Source: Chrysomallon squamiferum (taxonomy: Eukaryota > Mollusca > Gastropoda > Neomphalida > Peltospiridae). From it: a DNA stretch of 64,000 nucleotides. The DNA lies in the NCBI GenBank assembly GCA_012295275.1, contig CM022670.1, positions 14,535,862-14,599,861 on the forward strand, written 5' to 3'. Below are positions 25,001-46,900 of the stretch, piece after piece; positions within the stretch are counted from its first letter, which is position 1, and every line of letters begins with the position of its first letter. Both the position numbers and the translations under genes were made by a program. A model generated the notes under the pieces. The model saw only the letters and a list, made by a program, of their open reading frames with translations, was not told the DNA's origin and made no database searches.

Positions 25001-27240
25001 AACAATTGAGCGTGTGCATTCCTGCCACTGTCATACGAATTATTTGTTTATTTATTTATATTGGGATATGTAATGATAGGAACCAGTACATACATCCATT
25101 TCTGCATGCGTACATACATAAGTATTTTGTTTGTATATTTAAAACCATCTTGTTAAGCAGAACTGTGAATAAGATGACACAAAAATGAATTGATATATCT
25201 TTACATTTAGTTGGAAATTTATTTATTTCAAAACATAATTTCTTTCAAAACATGTTTTTATCCCTCATAATTATTCGTAATCATAATCATCTCATCGCCA
25301 TCATGCAGCAGGCATTTTAATCATTGTTAACTTCCTAACCACTAATTAAATAAACTCGTTGCGATTAAGCAAATTCACAAAATTAATGAAACGACAGCCG
25401 TAACTGCATGAACTACTCGTTGTTTAGATTACAGCGAAACCATCTACGTTCAGTTACTCAACCCGGAAGAGTCTGCATTCAGTAAAACGGATTTAATATG
25501 TGAATGTTAGCTATCGAGCATACAGTATTGTGAGTTTGTGAATAACATGAGAGTTTTATAGAATTTTTATTTTGTTTTGCTTAAAGTTGCACAACAATTG
25601 AGGGGAGGATTTTACTTTAGGTAGAGGTGCTTTTAAGAAACAAACAGCACATAAATATTTACAACTTGAAATTGTAAGTTTCACAGGATACCAGAGAGTG
25701 ATAATTATTTGCTACAGAGAGTCTGCTGGAGTTATAATTATTTGCTCGAAGCATTAAGTTATTACTTCTTTAAAATTAAATGAAATTAAAAATACCTGTT
25801 TAATATGCCAATACACAGTTAAAAATAAATAAATAAATAAATAAAATACAAGTATGAATGAATGAATAAATAAGTAATAAATGAAAGAAATAAAGAAAAC
25901 AAAAGGCAAAAGATGCAAACATAAAATCAGTAACTTATCAGTTATTTAATTTAAAAGAAAAACAATAATAATAATTGTTTCTAAAAAGAAAGAAAACCAA
26001 ATTCCACTGAAAGCACAGACACGAAAAGAACTAACATAATTAAGTATGTGTTTTAAACATGATTAAAAGACAGTAACTCAGTGGTTTTGTCCTAAAACAC
26101 AACATGTCGCCAGATCAGTCCATCTTAGTTCTCCCGTTAAGATACTTCCCATTAAAGTCAGTACTTTACATCAATGTAAAAAATCGTGGCATGTGATTTC
26201 CTGTTCATACCGAGGGACATTTAAATTTTACCTTGACAAACAGGATTCACCTCTCGACATGAACAGGATAAAGCTGATAGCTTTAAGATAATAAATAACC
26301 AGTTATATTTTTATTTAACAATCCTAAATAATACAAATTACGAAGCAAAAAGTTTGATTTCTCAACTCGCCCCCCCCCTAGACAGTAGTGTTCTCGAGTA
26401 CTGATTCAGTTGCTGCCTACAAAAACAATACATCAGAATAAAGTAGTTCTCAAATAATATCAGCTCTCTAAAATTAATTTTTTAAATAAAACAAATGATT
26501 TCTAAATCGTCTTTTGAGATTTAAAGACTAAAAGAACTTTCTTTCAATGCTTATACACAAAAAAGAAAATAATTAAATTATGTCATTTCGGTCTTGCCTG
26601 AAAATCGTAAAGTTTAAATAATACAGCTTATGCGTGTGTGTGTGTGTGTGCGTGTTTGTGGGTGTGGGTGTTCTGTTACGAGAAATGCGTGAAACTGTGA
26701 CTGTGTAACAGTAAAAATCAGCTATACATTTTAGCATCATGTCAACGACAAAATAAAAAGTAATATATGAAACTAAATGAATAAAAACAATAACACTCAA
26801 TGGATCAGTGAATGATTAATGATAATCCAGACATTGATTTTTTTTCTATTCTATTCTGCCTTAAATAAAATAACATAAATGTAAACGGTTGAATTATAAA
26901 ATTCATCTTGGGATAAAGCACACTAAGGATAAAGATGATGATTCATAATAACATCGAGGATAACGATACATTTTATGTTGATAATGAATGAACTGATGAT
27001 GATGATGATGATGTTGCATTTGTATATCCAAAGGAAGAGAAGGAAAATAAGAAATACACATACTACAGAATGAAATATTAAATCTTATTTCACATATCAA
27101 TACCTCCGCAACGTCCGCTGCTGTCGAATGCCCATTACATTTTTTAAATGTAGTACGTCCCTGACATGCAAGTCGCAAACAGTAAACTATTTAGATGATA
27201 TTTACACAAAAAATAAATTCTATATGAGAGAAAAAAACCT
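25001..27240. other. Intergenic region between the divergent genes; no gene seen
   Basis: AT-rich sequence with short AAAT, GT and ATG tracts. The open frames are short and without recognisable motifs. Together with 27.2-28.77 kb it separates the phosphatase from the array. Confidence 0.5.
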
Positions 27241-27373
27241 ATCTATATTTAACTTGCGCTAGGCGGTTCATAACGGCTTGTTTCACGAACGCGTACGAAT
27301 GGTTTATCTTTATACAACAGTCTAAGCGAGGTTTCCTTCCTCGTTCATTGTTGTTAAACAAGGTCAGAGCCAT

Positions 27374-27417
27374 GGCGGAGTCACGGATTCACAAATATTC
27401 AAGTTTTCTTAACTGGT
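27374..27417 (+). CDS. Candidate first exon with strong start context
   Basis: GAGCCATGG gives a good start context, followed by MAESRIHKYSSFLN and a GTAAGA donor (phase 2). The 130 bases upstream are richer in CpG than the surroundings. It could begin an unknown + gene. Alternatively it may be a decayed signal exon for the lectin relic at 27969: TCACGGAT and TATTCA recur in the signal exon of receptor C. The phase does not fit that lectin exon. Confidence 0.3.
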
Positions 27418-27968
27418 AAGAATTCACTTACTGAGAGGTCATGATGATTACATTGGTGTAGTCGTGCGTAATAGTGTACGTGGAGTTGAGAATTCAAAGG
27501 TGGTGTTGTGTGTTACAGACAGATAAGAAGGCAAATGGATGTAGATATATACACATACGTACACTCACACGTGTGTGTGTCTCTGTTATATATATATATA
27601 TATATATATATATGCTAGAGAGGTTATATAAAAATTACTATTTCTGAATAAAACAACAACAACTCTAGTAGTATAGTAATAGTAATAGTAGTAGTAGTTG
27701 GAACAATAACAACCATTATCACCACCATCACAACTACCATCATCAATACTGCCACTACTACTACTGCTGCTGCTGTTAGTTATTAGTATTGTTATTATTT
27801 TTATTATTATTATTTTTTTTATTAGTAGTAGTAGTAATAGTAGTAGCAGAAGTCGTAGTAGCAGTTGTGTGATGATGATGATGTTATATTTCATAAAAAA
27901 ATAAAATATATATATTATGCTGTTTTCAATGAAATTGTCATTCATTTTCTTTTAACATCAATTTTCAG

Positions 27969-28200
27969 TTAATGTTGCTCTTAATAAGCCAGTCAGCCAG
28001 AATTCTTATGAAGACAGATCACTATATGATCCAACTAGAGCTGTAGATGGTGTAACACACGGAGACAGGCACCAGTGTATTCAAACATTAAATATCAGTG
28101 TTTATATCGTAAATGCTAATGATGCTGATATTTGCATAACAACGAACAATGGTATTACTAAGCTTCTAGCAAATATTTTTAAAATATAAGAAATGGACAA
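27969..28200 (+). pseudogene. Truncated lectin exon fused to a receptor 3' flank
   Basis: After TTTTCAG the sequence matches the first half of the first lectin exon (VNVALNKPVSQNSYEDRS, then ARAVDGVTHGDRHQC) up to about 28088. From about 28098 it instead matches the 3' untranslated and flank sequence that follows receptor A from about 37465. Everything in between (rest of the lectin, EGF, membrane and tail exons) is missing. This is the scar of a large deletion or unequal crossover. Confidence 0.8.
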
Positions 28201-28263
28201 ACAACAGTTATACAAAACAGGTTATACACTCATTATATGACGGTGAGTTTTATCACATTTAGA

Positions 28264-28301
<38 letters not shown>

Positions 28302-28767
28302 TATGTCTTATTTTACATATTTAATTTCTTAATCAGATATAATACACCACACATCTTATTTTACATAGTTAATTATTTCTCCGATAAATCTCACATTTCA
28401 CATTATAATAGAATCTGTGCTCAGCCGCGTCAAGACTGTTTCAGTGAATCTACTTCAAAACGATGAACGAAATAAACCTATATTTCATATTCCCCTTGTT
28501 TTGTTTTCTTCACACACAGACACACGCACGTACGCACGCACACACACATGCACACACTATACAACTCATGCACAGACACTCTATGATTGTGCATAAACAC
28601 CATACTGTCCTTTTTGTTTTTCTTCATTTAATATATTTGTTCACTGATGCGTGAGTTTCAAGCGATATTAGAGAACGTATTATGTTACCCTTATACAAAC
28701 ACAAGGATCAGAACGAGGCTTTTTATATTTTCTTCCTGGTTGACAACATATAGACAATGTCAACACT

Positions 28768-37416
<8,649 letters not shown>

Positions 37417-40051
37417 TACAAAAATCTATTTGTATTTCTGAATGTTCTGGCAAAACTGGAGAAAGTCCAATGTTTATATCACAAATGTCAATACGCTGAA
37501 ATCTGTAAAATAAAGAACGATGTTATTACCTAGCTGATATCAGATATTTTTAAAATATAAATGGTCAAACAACTATTATAAATATTAGATTTCATATTCA
37601 GTAAAACAGTATTATATATCACTGTATTTGTTTTATATTTTGAAACAACAGTTCTACAAATTAGATTACTTACTCAGATGTATCTCACACATCTTATTTT
37701 CCGTATTTAATTACTTGCTTATATTATCTTCTTACATTTCGCAATACAGTCACAACACGACTGTCAGTTAATATGCATTTTACTTCCCTTGTTTTCTTTA
37801 CTTTATACATTCCGACACACACACACACACTTACACACACACATACATATACCTATACTTGCATACATACAGATATTCACACTCACGTATACATATATAT
37901 ACATACACACGCATATATGCATACACACATACATACATACATATATAATACATATATACATACATACATATATAAAGGCATGTATACAGAACTTAAATAA
38001 TTATACATTGCATTAGTGCATGTTTCGAGTTCAATATTTTAAACGTCAAACTATAATATCTGTATGTATTTTTTACTTTGTAAACAAGGAACAAAAGCTA
38101 ATACGCCAAAGGTAAAACGTCACTTTACCCTGCGTAACAGTTGACACATATAACAGACAAAAAAAAAGACAAAAAAGTGAACGTCATATATCATTTTACC
38201 ATACGTCATCTTTTCATCGTGTTATGGGAATAACCTGCTGTTCTCTATTCAGATTTAGCCTGTATTATTTTGAGATTACTCGTATTCGAATGGTCGTTAT
38301 TATAACCCTTTAACGAGAGTGTAGTAAGTAAAATTGTGATGAAAGGGTTTCTGTGTTGCGCAAACGTGTTTTTCTAGATGACAGTTTAATTCTCCACAGA
38401 TAAGCTTGTTCTGGATAAGTCCTTATTTTCTAGTATTTTGTTCAATAGCAGAACCAGGACAAACCTTAAGTAATAAAAAATAATGTGATTTAATTTACTC
38501 TTCCAAATTTAACTTTTAATAGATTATTGCGTGTCGATTTGAAAGCTTCAGCCATGTGAAACGTGACTGTGCTCATTAGAGGTTCAAGAGAGCATATCTT
38601 GCCCCACGTTAACCAGGAGAAAGTGTTTTCTGTCCAACAGTTTGTTAGTGTGTTAGTGTGTTAGTAGATTACCGATAATGTATAAATGAATTTTTTAACA
38701 ACAGTATGAAACAATAGTACATGAGTTGTTAGGTCTGACACAGAATATATTATTACTAAAAACTGATAAATCTTTTATTTAACTGCAGTGTTACAATCTG
38801 ATAAGTTACAGCTGGTTAACACAGTGTTCAGTTATCGAATAATGCACTGTCCGGTACTACTTGACCTGTGGTATAAAACTGTGGTGTGTATTTTCCTACT
38901 GATTTATGGTATGTGAATTTAAAATTTATCCTGCTGTTAACTGAACAGATATAGCATCATTATCATAATTATCATCGCTCTTTGTTACTTTTCCTGTCTA
39001 GCTACGCGGGAAGGCGAACTCTGAAAAGAAATATCTAATGTACAAGTAGCTGTATGCAGTGAAATTTATTGCATAAATAAGATTTTATTAGTTATAAATT
39101 AAATATATATCATTTCTGATGATGATGACGATGGAATATTATATCAGTATTATTAATAATAATAATGCAAAGAAGAAAAACAAAAAGGACAACAAGATTA
39201 ACAACAACAACAACGACAAATAATAATAATAATAATAATATTAACAACAACTGCTGAGGCTCATTTTACATACTATATTGCATATAAAGAACAATTGCTA
39301 AAATTTCGACATCTTTTATTTACATTTATTTTTATAATTTCACGTTAGTCCCGATTCGTATTATCAGAAGTAGAGATGAGGCTGTAGCTAGTACTTTATT
39401 CGGGTACTATATATAAACAAGAAAACATAAATACTAATACTATTTTCGATTCTAGTAGAGTTATTGTATTTGATGAAAATTACAACGATAATTACTATTT
39501 ATGGATATTCATAACACGAAATATAAACACGAAATACAACGAGGATTACCATACTATAACATAAACAATAACAATATCTATTACAACGACATTACCATAC
39601 TAATACAAAGAACTACTAGTAATAAATATTACCATATATAACATAAACAACAATGATGCTACAAAGAGGATTATCATGCTATAACACAAACAATAGCAAT
39701 ATCTACTACAAAGAGGTGTTCCATTCTGAAACACAAACAACAGCCACTAGTACAACAATGCAGATTACCATACCGCTACTCCCAATGCATTTACACATGC
39801 ACACTCAGACACGCACACACACATACAAACACACATACACATAAACACTCACATTATAAAGAGATAAACACAGCTAACTATGGCACACACAGTATGACTC
39901 GTATAGTTGGGAAACATACACACACAACATGCATAATGCAGTTTCAAGCGATATTAGAACATGTATTCTGTTACTCTTATACAAACACAATGATTAGTGC
40001 GGGGCTTTCTGTATTTCTTCCTCGGTGACAACATTAAATACTTTCAACACT
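37417..40051 (+). repeat. Array spacer after receptor A
   Basis: No gene is seen. In order: 3' flank, CA/CATA microsatellite (37815-37980), a module of about 700 bp (about 37998-38700) that recurs in every spacer and in inverted form at 6650-7300, then an imperfect minisatellite built on GGATTACCATACTATAA (about 39540-39760). The module is present once here and twice after receptors B and C. Confidence 0.75.
37509..37514 (+). terminator. Polyadenylation signal of receptor A
   Basis: AATAAA 93 bases after the stop codon. The corresponding sites in B (about 48599) and C (about 60538) read AATAAT. In B the next AATAAA is at 48936-48941. Confidence 0.5.
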
Positions 40052-40133
40052 ATGGCCACGTTACGGATATATTCACATGTTCTAGTTTATTTTGTATTTA
40101 TTTTAGAAACAGGACAGATATTTGCGTCTTTTG
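40052..40133 (+). CDS. Signal-peptide exon of receptor B
   Basis: ATG 40052, MATLRIYSHVLVYFVFILET then GQIFASF, donor GTAAGT in phase 1. One codon longer than in receptor A. Confidence 0.85.
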
Positions 40134-42101
40134 GTAAGTAATAAAATACTTCATTATTAAACATTTTCAAGTAACCTTGTGCTTGCTTATACATCGTCGT
40201 GTAGTAATGTCGTCTCGTGCTTTTATACAGCTAAACTAATATACAGTGTCAGATGAGTGAGTTTATGTGTTGCTAGGAAATTAAAACAGGTGAAGAGAGA
40301 AACATGTAAGATATTTAGAGAAATGTATAGGAAGACAGGAAAATATATTTAATATTAGACATAAAGTTATCAAGACGAAAGAAGGATGACAGCAGACAAA
40401 CTGATACACTTAGAATAAAGGTGAAAAGAGTTATTGCCACTTCTACTACTTCTACTACTACTATTAAGAATACTTCTACTATTACTACTACTGCTGCTAC
40501 TATTTTACTAGACCCTGTGCTACTGTTGCTATTACTGTTACTGCTGCTACTAATACAACAATTACAGCCACAATTACTGCTGGTATTGCTCTTACGGGTA
40601 GCAGTACTACTACCATGCTACTATGTCTGATGTTCGCAGTATAATTGCGCAGATTCAAACTGACAGACTGTTTTTAACTTGATGATTAAACTCAGTCGTG
40701 TCTTCTTTCACAAGTCCTTATTCTGACCCAGATAACTGCTATTGACCTAAATTACGTTTTATCTTCGAAAAATAACCTGTCACGCAAACTGATATAATTA
40801 TCAGGTTAAAATTTTAAAATTGTGAATCATTCATTTCCTTTTAATATATGTGCGTGTATATGTATGTATGTGCACACATACACACAAACACACACACACA
40901 TATATATCTTTAGCAAGTACAATAGTTTCTACTTTCCAAATAATATATGTACATATCCATTTATGAATGCATGTTTGTATGAATGCATGCAAATGTGTAT
41001 TTATATTTTTATAAAGTTAAATAATGTGTCCTTATTGTAGTAGCAGTATACACACACACACATACCTATATATATATATATATTAAGAGAGAGAGAGAGA
41101 AAGAGGTGGGTTTCCAGAAAATACAGTAATATGCAAATAATAACTTAGCTATATAAATATTATATAAACATTAATCACTTAACTATTTACATATCTTGTC
41201 TTTCAACTTTGGAGTAAAAGTAAGTAATAATAGCAATACGTATAATCATACAAAATAATTTACGTCATGGTATACTGAAAGATCCAAATGTACACATTAT
41301 TTATCTCTATTGCAGTTAACGTAGCTCTACACAAACCGGTCTACCAGAGTTCTTACGAAGATAAAAACGGTTTTGATCCAGCTAGAGCTGTAGATGGCGT
41401 AAGAAGCGGAGACTGGCACCAGATTATTCTTACAGCTACAAACAGAAAGTACACATGGTTTGAAGTGGATCTGAAAAATACGTACTTTGTTTTTGAAGTT
41501 AAAATCTACTTTAGATATGATTGTAAGTAAAACTGTTCCTGCTTTCAACATTGTTACATTATTTTATCCACACACATTTGAACAAACGCACATACAAACA
41601 TATGTACATACATAAATACATACATGTATATATGTGTGTGTATGTGTGTGTGTGTGTGTGTATGTGTGTGTATAATAAACAGCAACAGGTCACTCGGTGT
41701 TATGTCAGCATATGTGTTAAGCACGAATTAATTATTATACAAATGAATACACCCGATACTATGAGGAACATTATTTGAAATACTGGTTTTATATATTACT
41801 TGATATCAATGGATGATTAAACAAAATGTAGAAACAACGTATGGTTTTTTGTTGCAAAACCACTCTGTTAGAGCTGTAGATGGTGTAAAACACGGACATT
41901 ATGAGCAGTGTATTAATACAGCTACAAACAAAAATTACACATGGTTTGAAGTGGATCTGAAAAATACGTACTTTGTTTTTGAAGTTAAAATCTACTTTAG
42001 ATATGACTGTAAGTAAAACTGTTCCTGCTTTCAACATTGTTACATTATTTTATCCACAGAGATTTGAACACACGCATATACATACATATGAACATACATA
42101 A

Positions 42102-42149
<48 letters not shown>

Positions 42150-43927
42150 AATAAACAGCAACAGGTCACTCGGTGTTATGTCAGCATATGTGTTAAGCAC
42201 GAATTAATTATTATAGAGACCAATAAACCCGATACTAGCAGGAACATTATTTGAAATACAGGTTTTATATATTACTTGATATCAATGGATGAATAAACAA
42301 AATGAAGAAACAACGTATGTTTTTTTGTTGGAAAACCACTGTGTGATGTGAAAGAGAAGGCCTACAGCTACACTAAGTGATAAACAAGATGTTGCTTTTG
42401 TTGTATTGGCTGTGAATCTTTTTATAAACATAATAGATTAATCATTTATTATATTAATATATTGTTTTAGATACGTTGAGAAGAAATGGTGTACAGGTGT
42501 ATGCTAACACAGCGGCACATGCATCTAATACAGGTCATCTGTGTGGTAGTGTTACTGGTAGCAAAAATGAAATTGTGAACATCACTTGTAACGTCAACGC
42601 TAGATACGTGACTGTTTATCAAGGAACAGATAATGGAGGGTCAACAGCACTGGACTTTGTGGAACTTGAGGTGTACAGTAAGTAAAAACGAATTTAACAT
42701 ATTTCATTTCGTATGATATTGCCAATATTTTATCATCATCACTTTGTCATCATTTACATCTAATCATCGTCATTATGGTCTTTATTATGGTCCAACTTTC
42801 GAGTTTTCCGAGTTTTTTGCTTTTAGTTGCAAGCCAAAATCCGCGTTACGAGCGAGCTTCAGCCACGCCGCCACTAGTTGTCGCAAGCAACAACACAACA
42901 TCACGTGGTTACCTCGCCGTGGAAGCATCTCTGTTTTTATTCTAGTGTTTTGTGCAGTATTTTGCCAAATTACCATGGATCCTAAGAAGGTGAGTGCAAA
43001 GGACAGTACTGAGAAGAAGAAGGGATATGATGTCCATTGCTTTAAAGCATGAAATAATAGACAAAAAATGAGCGAAGTGTGCGTGTAATCAACAGGGCTA
43101 GGCAGTACAAACATATGTACCAAACTGTAGCAGAAAGAGTCGGTAAAGGCTATAACTCTAGCCAAAGGCGTTAAAATAATTTATAAGCTGTGAATCTGTG
43201 TTCATGAAAAGATGTAGAACCCTAATTCTGTACACTTTACAAAACCAGTTTATTTCTTTACATTCTCTTTTATTTTGCTTTTATACAATATTTGTTATTT
43301 GTACATACATTTTTCTGACGTTACAAAAAGTTGGGGTGGTTTTTGGGGAGCTGGAACGGATTAATGGTATTTCAATTAATTTCATTTGGGAACGTTCATT
43401 TGATATACGAGCAAATTGAACTCGTAAGTCATATATATATATAATACAAAAATAAGCAAAACTAAATAATAAATACATAATGAATAAATAAAATTAATAA
43501 AAAAACAAGATCAAAGAGGTAACTACCAGCAGAAAATACTATTACTTACACACTTAGAAATACAATTTAATTGATATTTCTTGCATAATTACTACTACTA
43601 CTACTACTACTACTATTACTATTACTACTACTACTACTACTATTACTACTACTACTATTACAACTATTATTACTATTACCATTACTACTACTACTACTAT
43701 TACTACTACTACTACTATTACTACTACTACTACTATTACTGCTGCCGCTTCTGCTGCTGCTACTTTTTTGAAATCATTTTAAGATAATTTATCATAAAAA
43801 CACATTTGGTAGAAATGTTTTGTTTTTTTTTCTTTTTTGCGTTATTATTACTATTCTTTTTTTCAGTTCTGTATTTCATTTTCATTATTTATTTATTTTA
43901 TTTATTATTATTATTATTATTATTACT

Positions 43928-43959
<32 letters not shown>

Positions 43960-46900
43960 TTAATTAATTAATTAATTTATTTATTTTATTATTTATTTAT
44001 TTATTTTTATTATTATTATTTTTTTCATTAACCTCACAGATACGTACATTCACTAATAATGGTGTTCTGGGGTTTTTTTGTGTTTTTTATATTGATCAGC
44101 CTGTCAGACAGGATATTATGATTCTAGTTGTGACAAGTTGTGTAGCCGTCGACACTGTCAACAGAACTCTCCATGTCCTGCTGACACTGGATCATGTACT
44201 GGTGGATGTCAGACTGGATGGACTGGATCTGATTGTATTCAAGGTACATATAATACCTGGCTCTCTTGTAAACATGTTCTTTAGCCTGATATACCATATT
44301 TGTTTGACATGTATATTTTGTTTGTATATTACACAGTATTATCCACACTGTTGTACAATCATTAATTTTCCCACTGTAAGATCACAGTGTATCCATTATA
44401 AAATTTTAAACACTGAATATATGAAATTAGTTTTCGAAAACCTTGAACAGAATTCAATGTTTCAGAAACAGTTATTTTAATAGAATGAATGTTTAATTAG
44501 TCACCCATCACAGGAACATGGTTATCAGTATAATTATCTGCCGCAAGCTGAACGTACCTTACTTATAACGATATCTGAATTCTTGGTAGTGTGCATTTTA
44601 GTTTATTAATTTATCATTCAGTCTAGGTTTCTTTTGAAATATCGTTTCTATCGTATGAATTATACATCATTAATCACTATGATATACTTTAGTTTAATTT
44701 TATTTTGTAATCTGACTGGTTTACATCCAATGTCAAACATTTTGTACACGAACTGACTTTAGTCAAGCTTCACGTCTTTTAACATATTTATAAGAATAAG
44801 AATATTTATGTAATAATTTATATGTTTGTTTTAAATATATTTCGTTATTTGCCGCATTGCATTTAGTAGTCTTTAGTAGAAATATGATACGTTATAACAT
44901 CTAACTGTATTTACACATATATGGTATAGCACTGTGTTTTAACTTCTGACTCTAATCATATATAACATCTAATTATAGTTACATATATATGGTATAACAC
45001 TGTGTTTCAACTTCTGACTCTAATCCTATATTATTTCTTTTCCAGCCTGTACACGTCACATCAATTACGGACCAAACTGCATTAAACTGTGTCAGAATCG
45101 TCATTGTGCTTTAGAAAACCCACCCTGCGACATCTACCGTGGGGACTGTGGTACCAGTGGATGTCAGGCAAGCTGGAAAGGAACTGACTCTACTCAAGGT
45201 TTACTTCTTTTACATAGTTTTCTAATTGTAAATACATTCATGCAACTGTTGAGTTAGATTTCCAGTTAAATTTATTTTAATTAATTGTTTTAGAAGACTA
45301 CTCTTTTAAAGTTTTTCTTTTTAACAGAAGTACAGTGTATATGTATTGACTATAGCTGTATTATGTTTATTTCTTTGATTTATCTGTCAACTAATTATCT
45401 GACTGAATATGTTTAAATCATTAGGTTTAACAATTATTTGATGTTTGATCAAGCATTACTAATCATTTGAACGTTGTTTTATGTTGGACTTTAGTGCACG
45501 CTTATCTTTTCTTATACCATTATTACCAATGTGAATTCGTCATTGTTATATGTTCGTACTAATCACTTTAACATGTTTTTACGTAGCACTTTATTGCACG
45601 CTCATATTCTGTTATTCCATTTTCACAGATATTAATCATATTTATGTTGGTTTTAATTGTTAATCTCTTTCCAGCATGTACATCTCAATCTACTTACGGA
45701 CCTAACTGTAATAAAAATTGTAAAGATCGTCACTGTGCTTCAACAAATGCACCCTGTGATGTGCAGTATGGAGATTGCGGTAATGGTAAATGTCAGGCAG
45801 GATGGAAGGGAACCGACTGTACACAAGGTAACTGAATTTTCACGAATTGTGAGACAAATATTTTTAAATGATTATACTTTGTAAGTTCAGCATGTGAAAC
45901 ATATTTTCTGTATTTCTGTATATAAAAGCACAATAATAATACCTTCCTTTACGACAGTTACTGATTTTAAAACATCTGACTTAAACATTTTAAACATGTA
46001 TATTTATTGACCTTAACGACAAATTACATTATGACAAAGAAAATAAATCAAATGTATGTAATATTATTTTCGTAATGGATTACAATAATTAACACGAAAT
46101 TATTAAATCCAAAGAGTTATTATAATGATTTATGATTTATTATATACATTTCCTCAAATTAATTATGTCAAGAAGTGTGGAAAAGAACTGACTGTAGAAT
46201 AGATGCATGTCTTTTACATATTTGTTCTAACTTAGATACACTCACTGGATTATAAAATTAATTATAACAGCTACATTTGTATATATATATATATATATAT
46301 ATTTAGTAGAAATATGAAAGGTTATAACAACTAATTGTAGATATATGTAAATGGTAAAACACTGAATTTTAGCTTCTGTACTCAAGGTTTATGTCTTTTA
46401 CATGGTTTTCTAATTGTAAATACATTCACGTAACTGTGGAGTTAGATTTTCAGTTAATTGTATTTTACTTAACTCTACTAGAAGACTACTCTTTTAAAGT
46501 TTTTCTTTTTAACAGAAGTACAGTGCATATGTATTAATCTTTGCTGTATTTTTTTTATTTCTTGACTTATCTGTCAACTAATTCTCTGACTGTCTATATG
46601 TAAATCGTTATTTTTAGCACTTGATGTTTGACCGTGCATTGCTAGTCATTTCAAAATGCTTTTATGTTGGGATCCAGTGCACGCTTTTCTTTTCTTATAT
46701 CATTATTATTCGTGAAATCGTCATTGCTGTATGTTCGTACTAATCACTTTAACATGTTTTTACGTAGCACTTTTTTGCACGTTCACATTTTCTTATGCCA
46801 TTTTAACAGATATTAATCATATTTATGTTGGTTTTAATTGTTAATTTTAAAAATGAATATTTACTGACCTTATCGACAAATTACATTATGACAAAGAAAA

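Noticed and set aside
39540-39760. Spaced repeats around GGATTACCAT as a CRISPR-like array
   Set aside because: Imperfect minisatellite with no conserved repeat/spacer division, in animal DNA.
41813-42016. 67-codon frame as an additional lectin exon or separate gene
   Set aside because: The lectin part is a duplicated half exon; its acceptor is out of phase and leads to TAG at once.
42785-43165. 126-codon minus-strand frame
   Set aside because: Antisense shadow of the Tigger-like relic.
43581-43787. 68-codon poly-Tyr open frame
   Set aside because: Pure translation of an ACT/ATT repeat in an intron of receptor B.
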